A stretch of DNA of 64,000 bases from Micromonospora inositola (GTDB taxonomy: Bacteria; Actinomycetota; Actinomycetes; Mycobacteriales; Micromonosporaceae): NCBI RefSeq assembly GCF_900090285.1, contig NZ_LT607754.1:2170001-2234000 (forward strand), given 5' to 3'. Positions within the stretch are counted from its first letter, which is position 1. Each line of letters opens with the position of its first letter. The position numbers and the translations under genes were made by a program. Positions 24,585-33,288 of the stretch are shown here, piece after piece. Under the pieces are notes generated by a model. It made no database searches. It saw only the letters and a list, made by a program, of their open reading frames with translations, and was not told where the DNA came from.

Positions 24585-25187
24585 TCAGGCGACCTCGCAG
24601 ACCCACCAACCTGTCTTCTGCACCACCGTGAAGCGCAGCTCCTGGTCGGCCACCTTCTCGTCGGAGGTGGTCATGGTGACCTTGGTGGTGACGGTGGCCC
24701 GGTCGCCGGTCTGGTTGTCCACCTTCGGGGTGGTCCACCGGAAGCGCGGGTTCTGGTAATCCGAGGAGTACTTCTGCACCTCGGTGACCTTGCTGGCGAT
24801 CTTCTTGTCGTCCCGCGAGGCGGAGCAGACGAAGGTGGCGGCCTTCCTGGCGTCCCGGTCCTTGTAGACGGCGGTGAGGAAGCCGTCCACGGCGACCGCC
24901 GGCTCCTTGGCGCCCTGGCCGTCCTCGGTGTTCCGCAGGGCCAGGAACGCGGCCGTGCCGCCCCCGCCGCAGAGCAGGACGGCCGCGGCCAGCACGATCG
25001 AGGCGATCAGCAGGCCGCGCCGCTTCTTCGGCGCCGCCGGGCTCTGGTACGGCGGGTAGCCCGCGGCCGGCGGCGGCGGGAACGGACCGGGGGCCGGTGC
25101 GGTGGGCGGCGCGGCGGCGGCCGACGGCTCCTCGCGGGTCAGGCCGTCGGGCGAGCCGGTGGCGCCACCGATGGGCGGTTGGGTCAT
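24585..25187 (-). CDS. membrane-anchored extracytoplasmic protein, unknown
   Basis: A 200-residue protein. A Pro/Ala-rich cytoplasmic N-terminus (1-55) ends in PKKRRG, then comes one membrane helix (57-84) and a ~115-residue external domain of Ala/Lys/Thr-rich beta strands with two cysteines, ending TGWWVCEVA. The outer part resembles the small DUF4878/NTF2-like domains of actinobacterial surface proteins. GGGGGAAAG precedes the ATG. It leads the ArsA-like operon. Confidence 0.78.
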   Translation of the reverse strand: MTQPPIGGATGSPDGLTREEPSAAAAPPTAPAPGPFPPPPAAGYPPYQSPAAPKKRRGLLIASIVLAAAVLLCGGGGTAAFLALRNTEDGQGAKEPAVAVDGFLTAVYKDRDARKAATFVCSASRDDKKIASKVTEVQKYSSDYQNPRFRWTTPKVDNQTGDRATVTTKVTMTTSDEKVADQELRFTVVQKTGWWVCEVA

Positions 25188-25436
25188 GTCTTTCCCCCGG
25201 GGTGCGGCGCCGTCGCCGCCCCAGGCGACGGACGCGTGAGCGAGCGTGGCGGGCGAGCGTGGGTCGCCCGTCCGACGGGAAGGGTAGCGGTCGATGGGCG
25301 GCTTGCCAGCCCCCACCATGGAGGTCCCTGCGGTGAGCTGCCAGTGACCCTCGAGCAGCGTCCCGCGCCCAGGCCGCCGTCCTGACCGTAGTCTGTGCCT
25401 GAAAGTGTCCATCCCAGGCAAGGGAGCCTTCACCCG

Positions 25437-25592
25437 ATGCAGAAGTGGGAATACGCCACGGTCCCGCTGCTGGTCCACGCGACCAAGCAGATCCTCGACA
25501 ACTGGGGCGAGGACGGCTGGGAGCTGGTCTCCGTGGTTCCCGGCCCGAACCCGGAGCAGCTCGTCGCCTACCTGAAGCGGCCGAAGGCATGA
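25437..25592 (+). CDS. small DUF4177-type protein
   Basis: A 51-residue protein: MQKWEYATVPLLVHATKQIL, then NWGEDGWELVSVVPG. The WEY...W..DGWELV pattern is that of DUF4177, tiny alpha/beta proteins of unknown role. Its TGA overlaps the ATG of the RidA gene (ATGA at 25589), so the two are co-translated. It corresponds to Rv3678A in the M. tuberculosis order. Confidence 0.87.
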   Translation: MQKWEYATVPLLVHATKQILDNWGEDGWELVSVVPGPNPEQLVAYLKRPKA

Positions 25593-26050
25593 GCAACGGA
25601 CCGCACGCGAAGCTCGCTGAGCTGGGCCTGAGCCTGCCCGAGGTGGTGCCGCCGGTGGCCAGCTACGTGCCGGCCGTCCAGTCCGGGCAGCACGTCTACG
25701 TCTCCGGTCAGCTGCCGATGGCGGAGGGCAAGCTGCTCGCCACCGGCAAGGTCGGCGCCGGGATCTCCGCCGAGCAGGCGAAGGACCTGGCTCAGCGCTG
25801 CGCGCTGAACGCCCTCGCCGCGATCGACTCGCTGGTCGGCCTGGAGAACGTCGTCAAGATCGTCAAGCTGACCGGCTTCGTGGCGAGCGCGCCCGGCTTC
25901 ACCGGCCAGCCCGGCGTCATCAACGGCGCCTCGGACCTCTTCGGCGCGGTCTTCGGCGAGGCCGGCCGGCACGCCCGCTCCGCGGTCGGCGTCGCCGAGC
26001 TCCCCCTCGACGCCCCCGTCGAGGTCGAGGTCATCGTCGAGGTCGCCTGA
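25589..26050 (+). CDS. RidA/YjgF-family enamine/imine deaminase
   Basis: A 153-residue protein of the YjgF group: LPEVVPPVASYVPAVQSG, VYVSGQLPM and the C-terminal AVGVAELPLDAPVEVE. Related proteins deaminate reactive enamines made by PLP enzymes, using a conserved Arg near the C-terminus (canonically R105). Here the sequence at that place reads HARSAVGVAELP, so the Arg appears shifted or present as R in HARS. This is the longer actinobacterial Rv3678c-type branch, so RidA activity should not be assumed. Confidence 0.87.
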   Translation: MSNGPHAKLAELGLSLPEVVPPVASYVPAVQSGQHVYVSGQLPMAEGKLLATGKVGAGISAEQAKDLAQRCALNALAAIDSLVGLENVVKIVKLTGFVASAPGFTGQPGVINGASDLFGAVFGEAGRHARSAVGVAELPLDAPVEVEVIVEVA

Positions 26051-26060
26051 CGCTCCGTAC

Positions 26061-26136
26061 CCGCGATCTTGCAGTTCGCGCCCCGACGAAAGCCCTGAAC
26101 GGGCACGAATCAGGGGCCGGAACTGCAAGATCGCGG
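26061..26136. repeat. long intergenic palindrome (REP-like)
   Basis: CCGCGATCTTGCAGTTC at 26061-26077 and its exact reverse complement at 26120-26136 form a 17-bp stem. An inner CCCTGA/TCAGGG pair (around 26093 and 26110) closes an 11-base loop. The CGATCTTGCAGTT core is, to my memory, a very common intergenic palindrome in Micromonosporaceae. It may also act as terminator after ridA or a processing site. Confidence 0.7.
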
Positions 26137-26168
26137 GGACTGGCGGGCGGAGTCGTACGATCGCAGCC

Positions 26169-27005
26169 ATGGGCGGGCATGTGACGGAGGCGGCGGGGGC
26201 GCTGGCCGACGAGTTACCCGGCTGGGTGACGCTGCTGCGGGCGCCGAACCCGGGGCCGATGACGCTCGACGGCACCAACACCTGGGTGCTGCGGGCGGCC
26301 CCCGGTGAGCCGGCCGTGGTGGTCGACCCCGGGCCGGCCGACGAGGAGCACCTCGCGCGGATCGCCGGGCACGGTCCGGTCGGGCTCGTACTGATCACCC
26401 ACGGGCACCCCGACCACACCGACGGCGCACCGCGCGTGGCCGAACTGCTCGGCGGCGTGCACGTGCTCGCCGCCGACCCGGCGCACACCATCGGCGGTGA
26501 ACCGCTGACCACGCCCGGCGAGCACTTCGGCGGGTTCGGCCTGGAGATCCGGCTGCTGCCGACCCCGGGCCACACCGGGGACTCGGTCTGCTTCCTCGTC
26601 GAGCACGGCGACGATCGGGTGGTGCTCACCGGCGACACCATCCTGGGGCGCGGCACCACCGTGGTCGCCCACCCGGACGGCCACCTCGGTGACTACCTGA
26701 CCAGCCTGGAGCTGCTCTCGACGTACCGGGGGATCCCGGCGCTGCCCGGCCACGGCCCGGCGCTGGCCGACTGCGGCGCCGCCGCCGACTTCTACCTGGC
26801 TCACCGCCGGGCCCGGCTGAACCAGGTCCGGTCGGCGGTCGCCGACGGCGCGACCAGCGCGCCGGAGGTGGTCGCCCGGGTCTACGCGGACGTGGACCGG
26901 TCGCTCTGGTGGGCCGCCGAATGGTCGGTCCGGGCCCAGTTGGAGTACCTCGGCGTCGACTCGCGGGAATCCGGCGCCGGCGGTGCGGAGTTGAAGCAGC
27001 CGTGA
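26169..27005 (+). CDS. metallo-beta-lactamase-fold hydrolase (Rv3677c-like)
   Basis: A 278-residue MBL-superfamily protein. HGHPDHTDG is the HxHxDH zinc motif (near residue 78), PTPGHTGDSVCF supplies the next His and TGDTILG the bridging Asp. A C-terminal helical extension (DFYLAHRRARLNQV) is typical of the LACTB2/Rv3677c branch, which includes endoribonucleases and thioester hydrolases. The stop overlaps the GTG of the cyclase gene (GTGA), an unusual coupling, since in other actinobacteria crp is the next conserved neighbour. Confidence 0.9.
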   Translation: MGGHVTEAAGALADELPGWVTLLRAPNPGPMTLDGTNTWVLRAAPGEPAVVVDPGPADEEHLARIAGHGPVGLVLITHGHPDHTDGAPRVAELLGGVHVLAADPAHTIGGEPLTTPGEHFGGFGLEIRLLPTPGHTGDSVCFLVEHGDDRVVLTGDTILGRGTTVVAHPDGHLGDYLTSLELLSTYRGIPALPGHGPALADCGAAADFYLAHRRARLNQVRSAVADGATSAPEVVARVYADVDRSLWWAAEWSVRAQLEYLGVDSRESGAGGAELKQP

Positions 27006-30000
27006 CCTGCCCGGTGTGTGGAACCGTCGCCGTGCCCGGCGCCCGGTTCTGCCACAACTGCGGGGCGGCCCTGCCGGCCGCCGCCACGCTCCCCGCCGCC
27101 GAGCGGCGGGTGGTCACCGTGCTCTTCGGCGACCTCTCCGACTTCACCTCCTGGTCCGAGGACCTCGACCCGGAACGGGTCGGCGCGGTCACCGACCGGG
27201 TGCTCGCCGCGCTCGCCGGCGCGGTCAAGACCTTCGGCGGGCACGTCGACAAGCTCACCGGCGACGGGATCATGGCGGTCTTCGGCGCGCCGGTCGCCCA
27301 CGAGGACGACGCCGAGCGCGCGGTCCGGGCCGCCCTGTCCATGCAGCGGGCGGTCCGCCGGGTGCTCGACGACGAGCGCGGCGGCGGGGCGCCCCTCGGC
27401 CTGCGGGTCGGCCTCAACACCGGCGACGTGATCGCCGGCATCCAGGCCGCGATCGAGTACACGGTCATCGGTGACACGGTGAACACCGCCGCCCGGCTCG
27501 CCGACGCCGCCGCCGTGGGCGCGGTCTACGCCGGCGCCCGGACCTCCGCCGCCACCCGGCACGTCGCCTCCTGGCGGGCGCTGCGGCCGCTGCGGCTCAA
27601 GGGCAAGCGCGAGCCGGTCGAGGCGTACGAGCTGCTGGGTCTGCTGGACGCGCCGGGCACCCGGTCCGGCCTCGGCGACGAGGCGCCCTTCGTGGGCCGG
27701 GAGACCGAGATCGGCCGGGTCGCCGGCCGGCTCGCCGAGGTGATCGACCGGGGCGAGCCGAGGGTGCTGCTGATGACCGCCGAGGCGGGCATCGGCAAGT
27801 CCCGGTTCGCCGCCGAGGTGGAACGCCTCGCCGCCGGCTACGACGTCGGCGCCGGCCGGTACGCCGCGCACACCGGCGCCCGGGTGCTCTCCGTACGCTG
27901 CGCCGCGTTCGGCGAACGACGCCGGCTCGCCCCCCTGGCCGACCTGGTCCGGGCGGCCGTCGGCCTGCCCAGCGACGCGGCCACCGCGCTCACCCGGCCG
28001 GCCGTGGAGGAGCGGCTGCGCCGGCTCGGCCAGCGGCTCGGCCGGCTCCCCGGCGACCCGCCCCCGCTCGCCACCGACCAGCTCCTGGCCCTGCTCGGGT
28101 ACGCGGAACTCCCCGCCGCCGCGGACGGCGACTGGACCGCCGCCGCCCCGCCGCCGGACGCCGAGGCGGTGCCGAACGCGGTAGCCGGGCTGCTCAGCGG
28201 GCTCGCCGTCGAGGCGCCGCTGGTGATCGTCGTGGACGACCTGCACGACGCCACCGCCGAGACGGTCAAGGCGCTCGCGCTGACCCTCAACCGCCTCTCC
28301 GGGCCCGTGCTGGTGCTCCTGCTCGGCCGGCCCGAGCTGGTGCGTGCCGCCGGGGCGCTGACCCGGGTCGCGGACGCCGAGGTGCACGCGCTGCCCGCGC
28401 TGCGCGGCGCCGACGCCGCCCGGCTGCTGACCAGCTACCTCAGCGGCGGGAAGTTGCCGCAGGCCGACGCGGACCGGCTGCTCGCCACCGCCCAGGGCAA
28501 CCCGTTCTACCTGGCCGAGCTGGTCACCCTGCTGCGCGAACGCGGCGCGCTGACCGCCGGCGCGGACGCCGGCTGGCGGCTGGTCCCCGGCTCGCTGGGC
28601 AGCCGGCTGCTCTCCCGGGACCTGGCCGCCGTGCTCGCGGCCCGCATCGACGCACTGCCGGTGGACGCCCGCTCGGTGCTGCGGGACGCGGCGGTGGTCG
28701 GCGACACCGTCCCGACCGGCGCCCTGGAGGCGCTCCGCGAGCAGCGCGCCGGGCGGGACGGCCGGCCGGCGGCGGTGGTCGCGGTCGAGCTGGACCGGGC
28801 CGTGGAGGAGTTGCTGCAACGCCGCATGCTGCACCGCACCCGCACCGGGTACGCGTTCGCGACGCCACTGATGCGGGAGGCCGCGTACGCCGGGGTGAGC
28901 AAGGCGGAGCTGGCCGAGCGGCACGCCGCGCTGGCCCGCTGGGCCGCGCCCGAGACCTCCGACGCCGACCCGACGGGCGGCCCGCCCGGCGGCTTCACGG
29001 ACCACGCCCGGGACGACTTCGTCGCCGAGCACGTCGAGCGGGCCGCCGCGCTCGCCGATGCGGTCAAGTTGCGCCCGGACGCGCCGGCCCGCGCGGTGGT
29101 CCCGCTCGGCGTCGCCGCGCTGGGCCGGGCCGCCCGCCGGGCGCTGCACGCCGGGGAGCCGGCCCTCGCCGTCGAGTACGCCGAACGCGCCGCCGAACTG
29201 GCCCGGGAGGGCGTCCCGCCGGCCGACCGGGTGGTGCACGCCCGGGCGCTGCTCCAGGTCGGCCGCCCGGCTGACGCGCTCGCCTTCGCCGAGAAGATCG
29301 CTGCCAACGCCGGGGACGCGGCGACCCGGACCAGCGCGCTGCTGCTCGCCGGCCAGGCCCACCAGACCCTCGGCGACCAGGCCCGGGCGGAGCGCTGCTG
29401 GCAGGAGGCGTTGCAGGTGGCCACCGCGGGCGAGCTGCCCACGCAGCGCGCCTCGGCGATGCGCCGGCTCGGGATGGCCGACTTCATCGCCGGCCGGCTG
29501 GGCCAGGCGAGCAGCCGGCTCGCCGCCTCCTACCAGGTCAGCCTCGCCGCGAAGGACCCGCGCGGGCAGGCCTGGTCGTTGCAGAACCTGGCCTGGGTGA
29601 CCACCACCCGGGGCGACTTCGCCGGCACCGACGCGGTGCTCGGCCGGGCCGCTCGACTCTTCGCCGAGCTGAAGGACCCGTACGGGCGGGCCTGGCTGCG
29701 CGGCACCACCGCGTTCGCCCGGCTGCTCGCCGGCCGGCTGCGGGAGGCCTGCCGGATGGCGCGGGTGTTCCTCCCGTTCGGGGAGCGGGTGGGCGAGGCG
29801 TGGGCGGTCGGCACGCTGCGCGCGGTCGAGGCCTACGCCACCGCCGAGCTGGGTGAGCTGGCCGAGGCGGACCGGGCGGCGCGGCAGGCGTACCGGGAGT
29901 TCGCCGAGGTCTCCGACGACTGGGGGCAGGGCTTCGCCCTGGTCGTCCGGGGTGTGGTGGCGCGCGGGCTGGGCGAGCCGGAGCACGCGGCCGACCTGCT

Positions 30001-30571
30001 CACCGACGCGCTCGCCTACGCCGAACGGACGTCGCACCCGCTGCTCACCGGGATGGCCGGCACGCTGCGCGGCTTCGTGGCGCTCGACCTGGGCGACTGC
30101 GACGCCGCCGAGCGCGAGGCTCGCACGGTGCTGACCACCGTCGAGCCCCACAACCCGCAGGCCCCCGCGCAGGTGGCGCCCCGGGTGCTGCTCGCGATGG
30201 CCCGGCTCGCCGCCGGTGATTCGGCGACCGCGGTGGGGCTGCTCGCCCCGGTCGCCACCGCCGCCGCGCACAGCCCGTCGCTGCTCTTCTCCCGCCGGCA
30301 GACGATGGCCCGGTACGCCTCCGCGCTGCTCGCCCACGGCCAGCGGGAGCAGGCGCTGGACTGGGCACAACGGGCGGTGGTCGCCCCGGCGGAGGACGTC
30401 CGCAGCCAGGTCATCGCCGCGATGGTGCTGGCCGAGGCGCTGGCCGCCTGCGGTCGCCCGGTCGAGGCGCTGGCCAGCGCCGACGAGGCGGTACGCCTGG
30501 CGTACGCCACCGAGCAGCGCAGCGAACGCCCCGCCGCCGAGGCCCTCCGCGCCCGCCTCGCCCCCACCTGA
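27002..30571 (+). CDS. zinc-ribbon/class III adenylate cyclase/AAA ATPase/TPR signalling protein
   Basis: A 1189-residue protein. Order: N-terminal zinc ribbon (Cys3, Cys6, Cys17, Cys20); class III cyclase (34-205) with metal Asp44 and Asp88, adenine-selecting Lys84 and Asp158, and transition-state Asn161 and Arg165, so catalytically complete for cAMP; an AAA-type ATPase with Walker A AEAGIGKS (260-267) and the predicted Walker B IVVDDLHD; and about 500 residues of TPR-like helical repeats. It resembles LuxR/MalT-type STAND proteins with a cyclase in place of the DNA-binding domain. It may sense a ligand through the TPR part and make cAMP for the Crp encoded at 43.7 kb. Confidence 0.9.
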   Translation: MTCPVCGTVAVPGARFCHNCGAALPAAATLPAAERRVVTVLFGDLSDFTSWSEDLDPERVGAVTDRVLAALAGAVKTFGGHVDKLTGDGIMAVFGAPVAHEDDAERAVRAALSMQRAVRRVLDDERGGGAPLGLRVGLNTGDVIAGIQAAIEYTVIGDTVNTAARLADAAAVGAVYAGARTSAATRHVASWRALRPLRLKGKREPVEAYELLGLLDAPGTRSGLGDEAPFVGRETEIGRVAGRLAEVIDRGEPRVLLMTAEAGIGKSRFAAEVERLAAGYDVGAGRYAAHTGARVLSVRCAAFGERRRLAPLADLVRAAVGLPSDAATALTRPAVEERLRRLGQRLGRLPGDPPPLATDQLLALLGYAELPAAADGDWTAAAPPPDAEAVPNAVAGLLSGLAVEAPLVIVVDDLHDATAETVKALALTLNRLSGPVLVLLLGRPELVRAAGALTRVADAEVHALPALRGADAARLLTSYLSGGKLPQADADRLLATAQGNPFYLAELVTLLRERGALTAGADAGWRLVPGSLGSRLLSRDLAAVLAARIDALPVDARSVLRDAAVVGDTVPTGALEALREQRAGRDGRPAAVVAVELDRAVEELLQRRMLHRTRTGYAFATPLMREAAYAGVSKAELAERHAALARWAAPETSDADPTGGPPGGFTDHARDDFVAEHVERAAALADAVKLRPDAPARAVVPLGVAALGRAARRALHAGEPALAVEYAERAAELAREGVPPADRVVHARALLQVGRPADALAFAEKIAANAGDAATRTSALLLAGQAHQTLGDQARAERCWQEALQVATAGELPTQRASAMRRLGMADFIAGRLGQASSRLAASYQVSLAAKDPRGQAWSLQNLAWVTTTRGDFAGTDAVLGRAARLFAELKDPYGRAWLRGTTAFARLLAGRLREACRMARVFLPFGERVGEAWAVGTLRAVEAYATAELGELAEADRAARQAYREFAEVSDDWGQGFALVVRGVVARGLGEPEHAADLLTDALAYAERTSHPLLTGMAGTLRGFVALDLGDCDAAEREARTVLTTVEPHNPQAPAQVAPRVLLAMARLAAGDSATAVGLLAPVATAAAHSPSLLFSRRQTMARYASALLAHGQREQALDWAQRAVVAPAEDVRSQVIAAMVLAEALAACGRPVEALASADEAVRLAYATEQRSERPAAEALRARLAPT

Positions 30572-30689
30572 GCCGGGTCTCCCCGGGGCAGGTCTGGCGG
30601 TTCCGGGGATGTGGGCGTCGGGGGTGGCGGCTAGCGTGTGTCTGATCGAGGGGGCCGTCCACGGTGGCGGTCGCAGGTTGGGAGGACCG

Positions 30690-31214
30690 ATGAGGCTGCC
30701 GCGCTCGGGCGCCGGCTGGACGATGGCTGTCTTCGGCGTCCTCGCGTTGCTGCTGGGTGCGTTCGGGTTGATCTGGCCGGAGGCGCAGCTGCGGCTGCTC
30801 GGCTTCGAGGTGCCGGACAGCCGCGCGCCCGGCGACTACACCGGCACGTTCCTCACCGCGTCCTCGATGGCCTCGTTCAACATGGGCGTCTACTACCTGC
30901 TCGCCACGGCCACCGAGTGGCGGCCCTTCTACCGTTTCACGGTGGTCTTCCGGCTGGTCACGTTCACCGTCTTCAGCATCGCGGTGCTCTCCGACGTCGC
31001 CCCGGGCCGGTTCTTCGGGGTCGCCGCCTGGGAGGGACTGGGCGCGGTCGCCACCGCGGTCGGCCTCTGGTGGGACGCCCGCCGCGCCGCGCCGACCGTG
31101 GACGGCATCGATCCGGTTGAGCGGGCCGGCGCGGCCGACGACGACGCCCCGGCCGGGTCTCCGGCGACGGACGACGCCGCAGGTAGCGCGCCAGCGGCTG
31201 GTCCGGTCCACTGA
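30690..31214 (+). CDS. integral membrane protein, unknown
   Basis: A 174-residue protein with four hydrophobic segments (about 10-30, 45-70, 75-100, 105-125) and an acidic Ala/Pro-rich cytoplasmic tail (ADDDAPAGSPATDDA). GGAGGACC precedes the ATG. No family recognised; it looks like small DoxX-type membrane proteins, but without conserved motifs. It is followed 30 bases on by the kinase gene, so may be co-transcribed with it. Confidence 0.7.
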   Translation: MRLPRSGAGWTMAVFGVLALLLGAFGLIWPEAQLRLLGFEVPDSRAPGDYTGTFLTASSMASFNMGVYYLLATATEWRPFYRFTVVFRLVTFTVFSIAVLSDVAPGRFFGVAAWEGLGAVATAVGLWWDARRAAPTVDGIDPVERAGAADDDAPAGSPATDDAAGSAPAAGPVH

Positions 31215-31244
31215 GCCGACGGTGGAGACAGGTATTTTCGAGCC

Positions 31245-32762
31245 GTGACCGACCCCCCGCCCGGCGCCCGCCGGCTGCCCATCGTGCCCGGTCTGACCGA
31301 TCTGGAGGTCTTCGCCCGGGGCGGCTACGCCACCGTCTTCCGGGCCACCCAGATCTCGGTGGGGCGCGAGGTCGCGGTCAAGGTGGAGAACCGCACCCTG
31401 GACAGCGAGCGGGACCAGGCGCGCTTCCTGCGCGAGGCGCGGGCCGCGGGGAAGATGTCGTCCCACCCGCACGTGGTCGACCTCTTCGACGTCGGGGTCA
31501 CCGTCGACCAGCACCCCTACCTGATCATGGAGCTCTGCGACGGGTCGTACGCGGAGCGGATGCGGACCTCGCCGCTGGGCCCGGCGGAGGCCCGTGACCT
31601 CGGCGTCAAGATCGCCGACGCGCTCGCCCACTCGCACGCGGCCGGGGTGCTGCACCGGGACGTGAAGCCCGCCAACATCCTCTACTCGCACTTCAACCCG
31701 GCGGTGCTGGCCGACTTCGGGCTGGCGGTGCTGGCCGAGGTGCGCGACGCCTCGGTCACCCTGGAGGTGCTCACCCCGGCGTACGCGCCGCCGGAGATGT
31801 TCAGCCACAGCCCACCCTCACCGGCGGTCGACGTGTACGCGCTCTGCGCGACCCTCTACGCGGTGATGCACGGCCGGCCGCCGCGCTGGCAGTCCGAGCG
31901 CAACCCGAGCCTGGTCACCGTGCTGGAGATGTTCCAGCAGCCGATCCCCGGGCTGCCCGGCGTGCCGGAGGAGCTGGTCGACGTGCTGCGGGCCGGGATG
32001 GACAACGATCCCGGCGCGCGCCCGTCCGCCGTCGAGCTGCGCGGGCTGCTCGCCGCGCTTCCGCTCGACCCGGGCGCCGCGCCGATCTCCGGTGCGCCGG
32101 TCTCCGGCATCCCGGTCAGCGGCGGTGGCGCCGGTCCGTACACCGTCGGCCGGACGGGGCAGCCGGCCCAGCGCCCGCCGGCGGAGGACGCGCTGCCGAC
32201 GCCGGGGCGGCGGTGGCGGCGGCGGTGGTTCCTCGGCGGCGCCGGGGTCCTCGCGCTGGGGGCCTCCGCCAGCGTCGGCGCGTGGCTCGCCGGCGGCGCG
32301 CCGGCCGTGGTGTCGCCGACGCCCGTGGCCACCGGGATCAGCGTGCCGGGCGGCGGACCGGACGTGCTGCCGGGCTGCCGGGTCGGGTCGACCGGCGTCG
32401 ACCTGCCGGCGGGCGCCCGCTGTGCGTCCGAGTTGGAGTGTTTCGGGCCGGTCCGGCTGCGCGGCGGCCGGGCGGATGCGGCCCGCGTCCCCTGCGACGG
32501 CCGGCACACCTGGGAGACCTACGCCGAGGGGGAGCTGCCTGACGCGCTGGTCGGGGCCGGGCACGCGGCGATCAGCGCCGACCCCGTCATCCGCGGCGTC
32601 TGCAACGCCCGCACGTTCCGGCTCACCAGCGGCATCCGGTACCAGGCCGGGTGGAACCTGGAGGTGCTGCCGCCGGCCGGGTCGGCCGGCGACCGCACCT
32701 ACCGCTGCCTGGCCGGGCGCGGCGTGGACGCGCTCGCCGTGCCGACGCTCACCGATCGCTGA
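31245..32762 (+). CDS. transmembrane Ser/Thr protein kinase
   Basis: A 505-residue PknB-type kinase. The catalytic domain is 15-280: RGGYATVFRA is the P-loop, Lys46 (VAVKVE), catalytic HRDVKPANIL with Asp139, and DFG at 157-159. An Ala/Pro juxtamembrane stretch leads to one TM helix (~325-350). The external domain (360-505) has seven cysteines and a septum-formation-like pattern (PCDGRHTWETYAEG, YRCLAG), probably a ligand or cell-wall sensor rather than PASTA. GTG start. Its 3' end overlaps the convergent gene by 14 bp. Confidence 0.92.
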   Translation: MTDPPPGARRLPIVPGLTDLEVFARGGYATVFRATQISVGREVAVKVENRTLDSERDQARFLREARAAGKMSSHPHVVDLFDVGVTVDQHPYLIMELCDGSYAERMRTSPLGPAEARDLGVKIADALAHSHAAGVLHRDVKPANILYSHFNPAVLADFGLAVLAEVRDASVTLEVLTPAYAPPEMFSHSPPSPAVDVYALCATLYAVMHGRPPRWQSERNPSLVTVLEMFQQPIPGLPGVPEELVDVLRAGMDNDPGARPSAVELRGLLAALPLDPGAAPISGAPVSGIPVSGGGAGPYTVGRTGQPAQRPPAEDALPTPGRRWRRRWFLGGAGVLALGASASVGAWLAGGAPAVVSPTPVATGISVPGGGPDVLPGCRVGSTGVDLPAGARCASELECFGPVRLRGGRADAARVPCDGRHTWETYAEGELPDALVGAGHAAISADPVIRGVCNARTFRLTSGIRYQAGWNLEVLPPAGSAGDRTYRCLAGRGVDALAVPTLTDR

Positions 32763-33075
32763 CCTCGTTCACCGACCGGCTGTCCCGCACCGCGCGCGGG
32801 TCCAGCGCCTCCAGCGTGTCGGCGTCCACCCCGTGACCGGCGGGGAGCGGCTGGCCGGACGGGTGGTGGGCGGCGGCCGGCGTGGCGTCGCGGCTCTCCC
32901 GCGCCGCGGTCACGGCCACGCCCGCCGTCAACGCGAGCAGCACGAGGACCAGCGCCAGCGCCACGGCCAGGATGCCCTCCGGACGCCAGATCAGCATCGT
33001 CACCAGCAGGGCGACCGCGGCCAGCGTCGCGGCGGCGGCCCGGAAGCGCGCGTCGGGCTTGGGGAACAACCTCAC
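32749..33075 (-). CDS. small membrane protein, unknown
   Basis: A 108-residue protein. Two adjacent hydrophobic stretches (RAAAATLAAVALLVTMLIW and AVALALVLVLLALTAGVAV) follow a basic start, and a polar C-terminal tail ends at 32749. GTG start, RBS unclear. Overlap of 14 bp with the convergent kinase gene means antisense contact at the 3' ends. No family assigned. Confidence 0.6.
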   Translation of the reverse strand: MRLFPKPDARFRAAAATLAAVALLVTMLIWRPEGILAVALALVLVLLALTAGVAVTAARESRDATPAAAHHPSGQPLPAGHGVDADTLEALDPRAVRDSRSVNEVSDR

Positions 33076-33148
33076 CCGACAAGCATGGCCCAGGTCATCC
33101 TCCTGTCAACCATGGGACCGGGCCGTTTCCCACCGGAAGGCAGCCACG

Positions 33149-33180
33149 GGTGCGGCGGGTGATCGGGCACCCGCCGTACC
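33149..33180. terminator. hairpin after the acyl-CoA operon
   Basis: GGTGCGGCGGGTG pairs with CACCCGCCGTACC (12 of 13) around a 6-base loop, about 110 bases past the last stop of the leftward operon. It is the best terminator candidate in the 213-bp gap 33076-33288, in which no gene is seen. Confidence 0.6.
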
Positions 33181-33288
33181 CCGGGCCGGCGACCTGCCGT
33201 ACGCGACGAGTTCCCCTCGACCCCGACCCGGTGGGCCGGCTACCTGCATGTCGGACTGAACCGACCGGTGTGAGACCGCGCCGGATCG

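Noticed and set aside
26882..30370. 1162-codon minus-strand frame opposite the cyclase gene
   Set aside because: Its residues are Gly/Arg/His/Gln-rich with no domain, the typical shadow of a GC-rich gene; the plus frame has complete cyclase and ATPase motifs.
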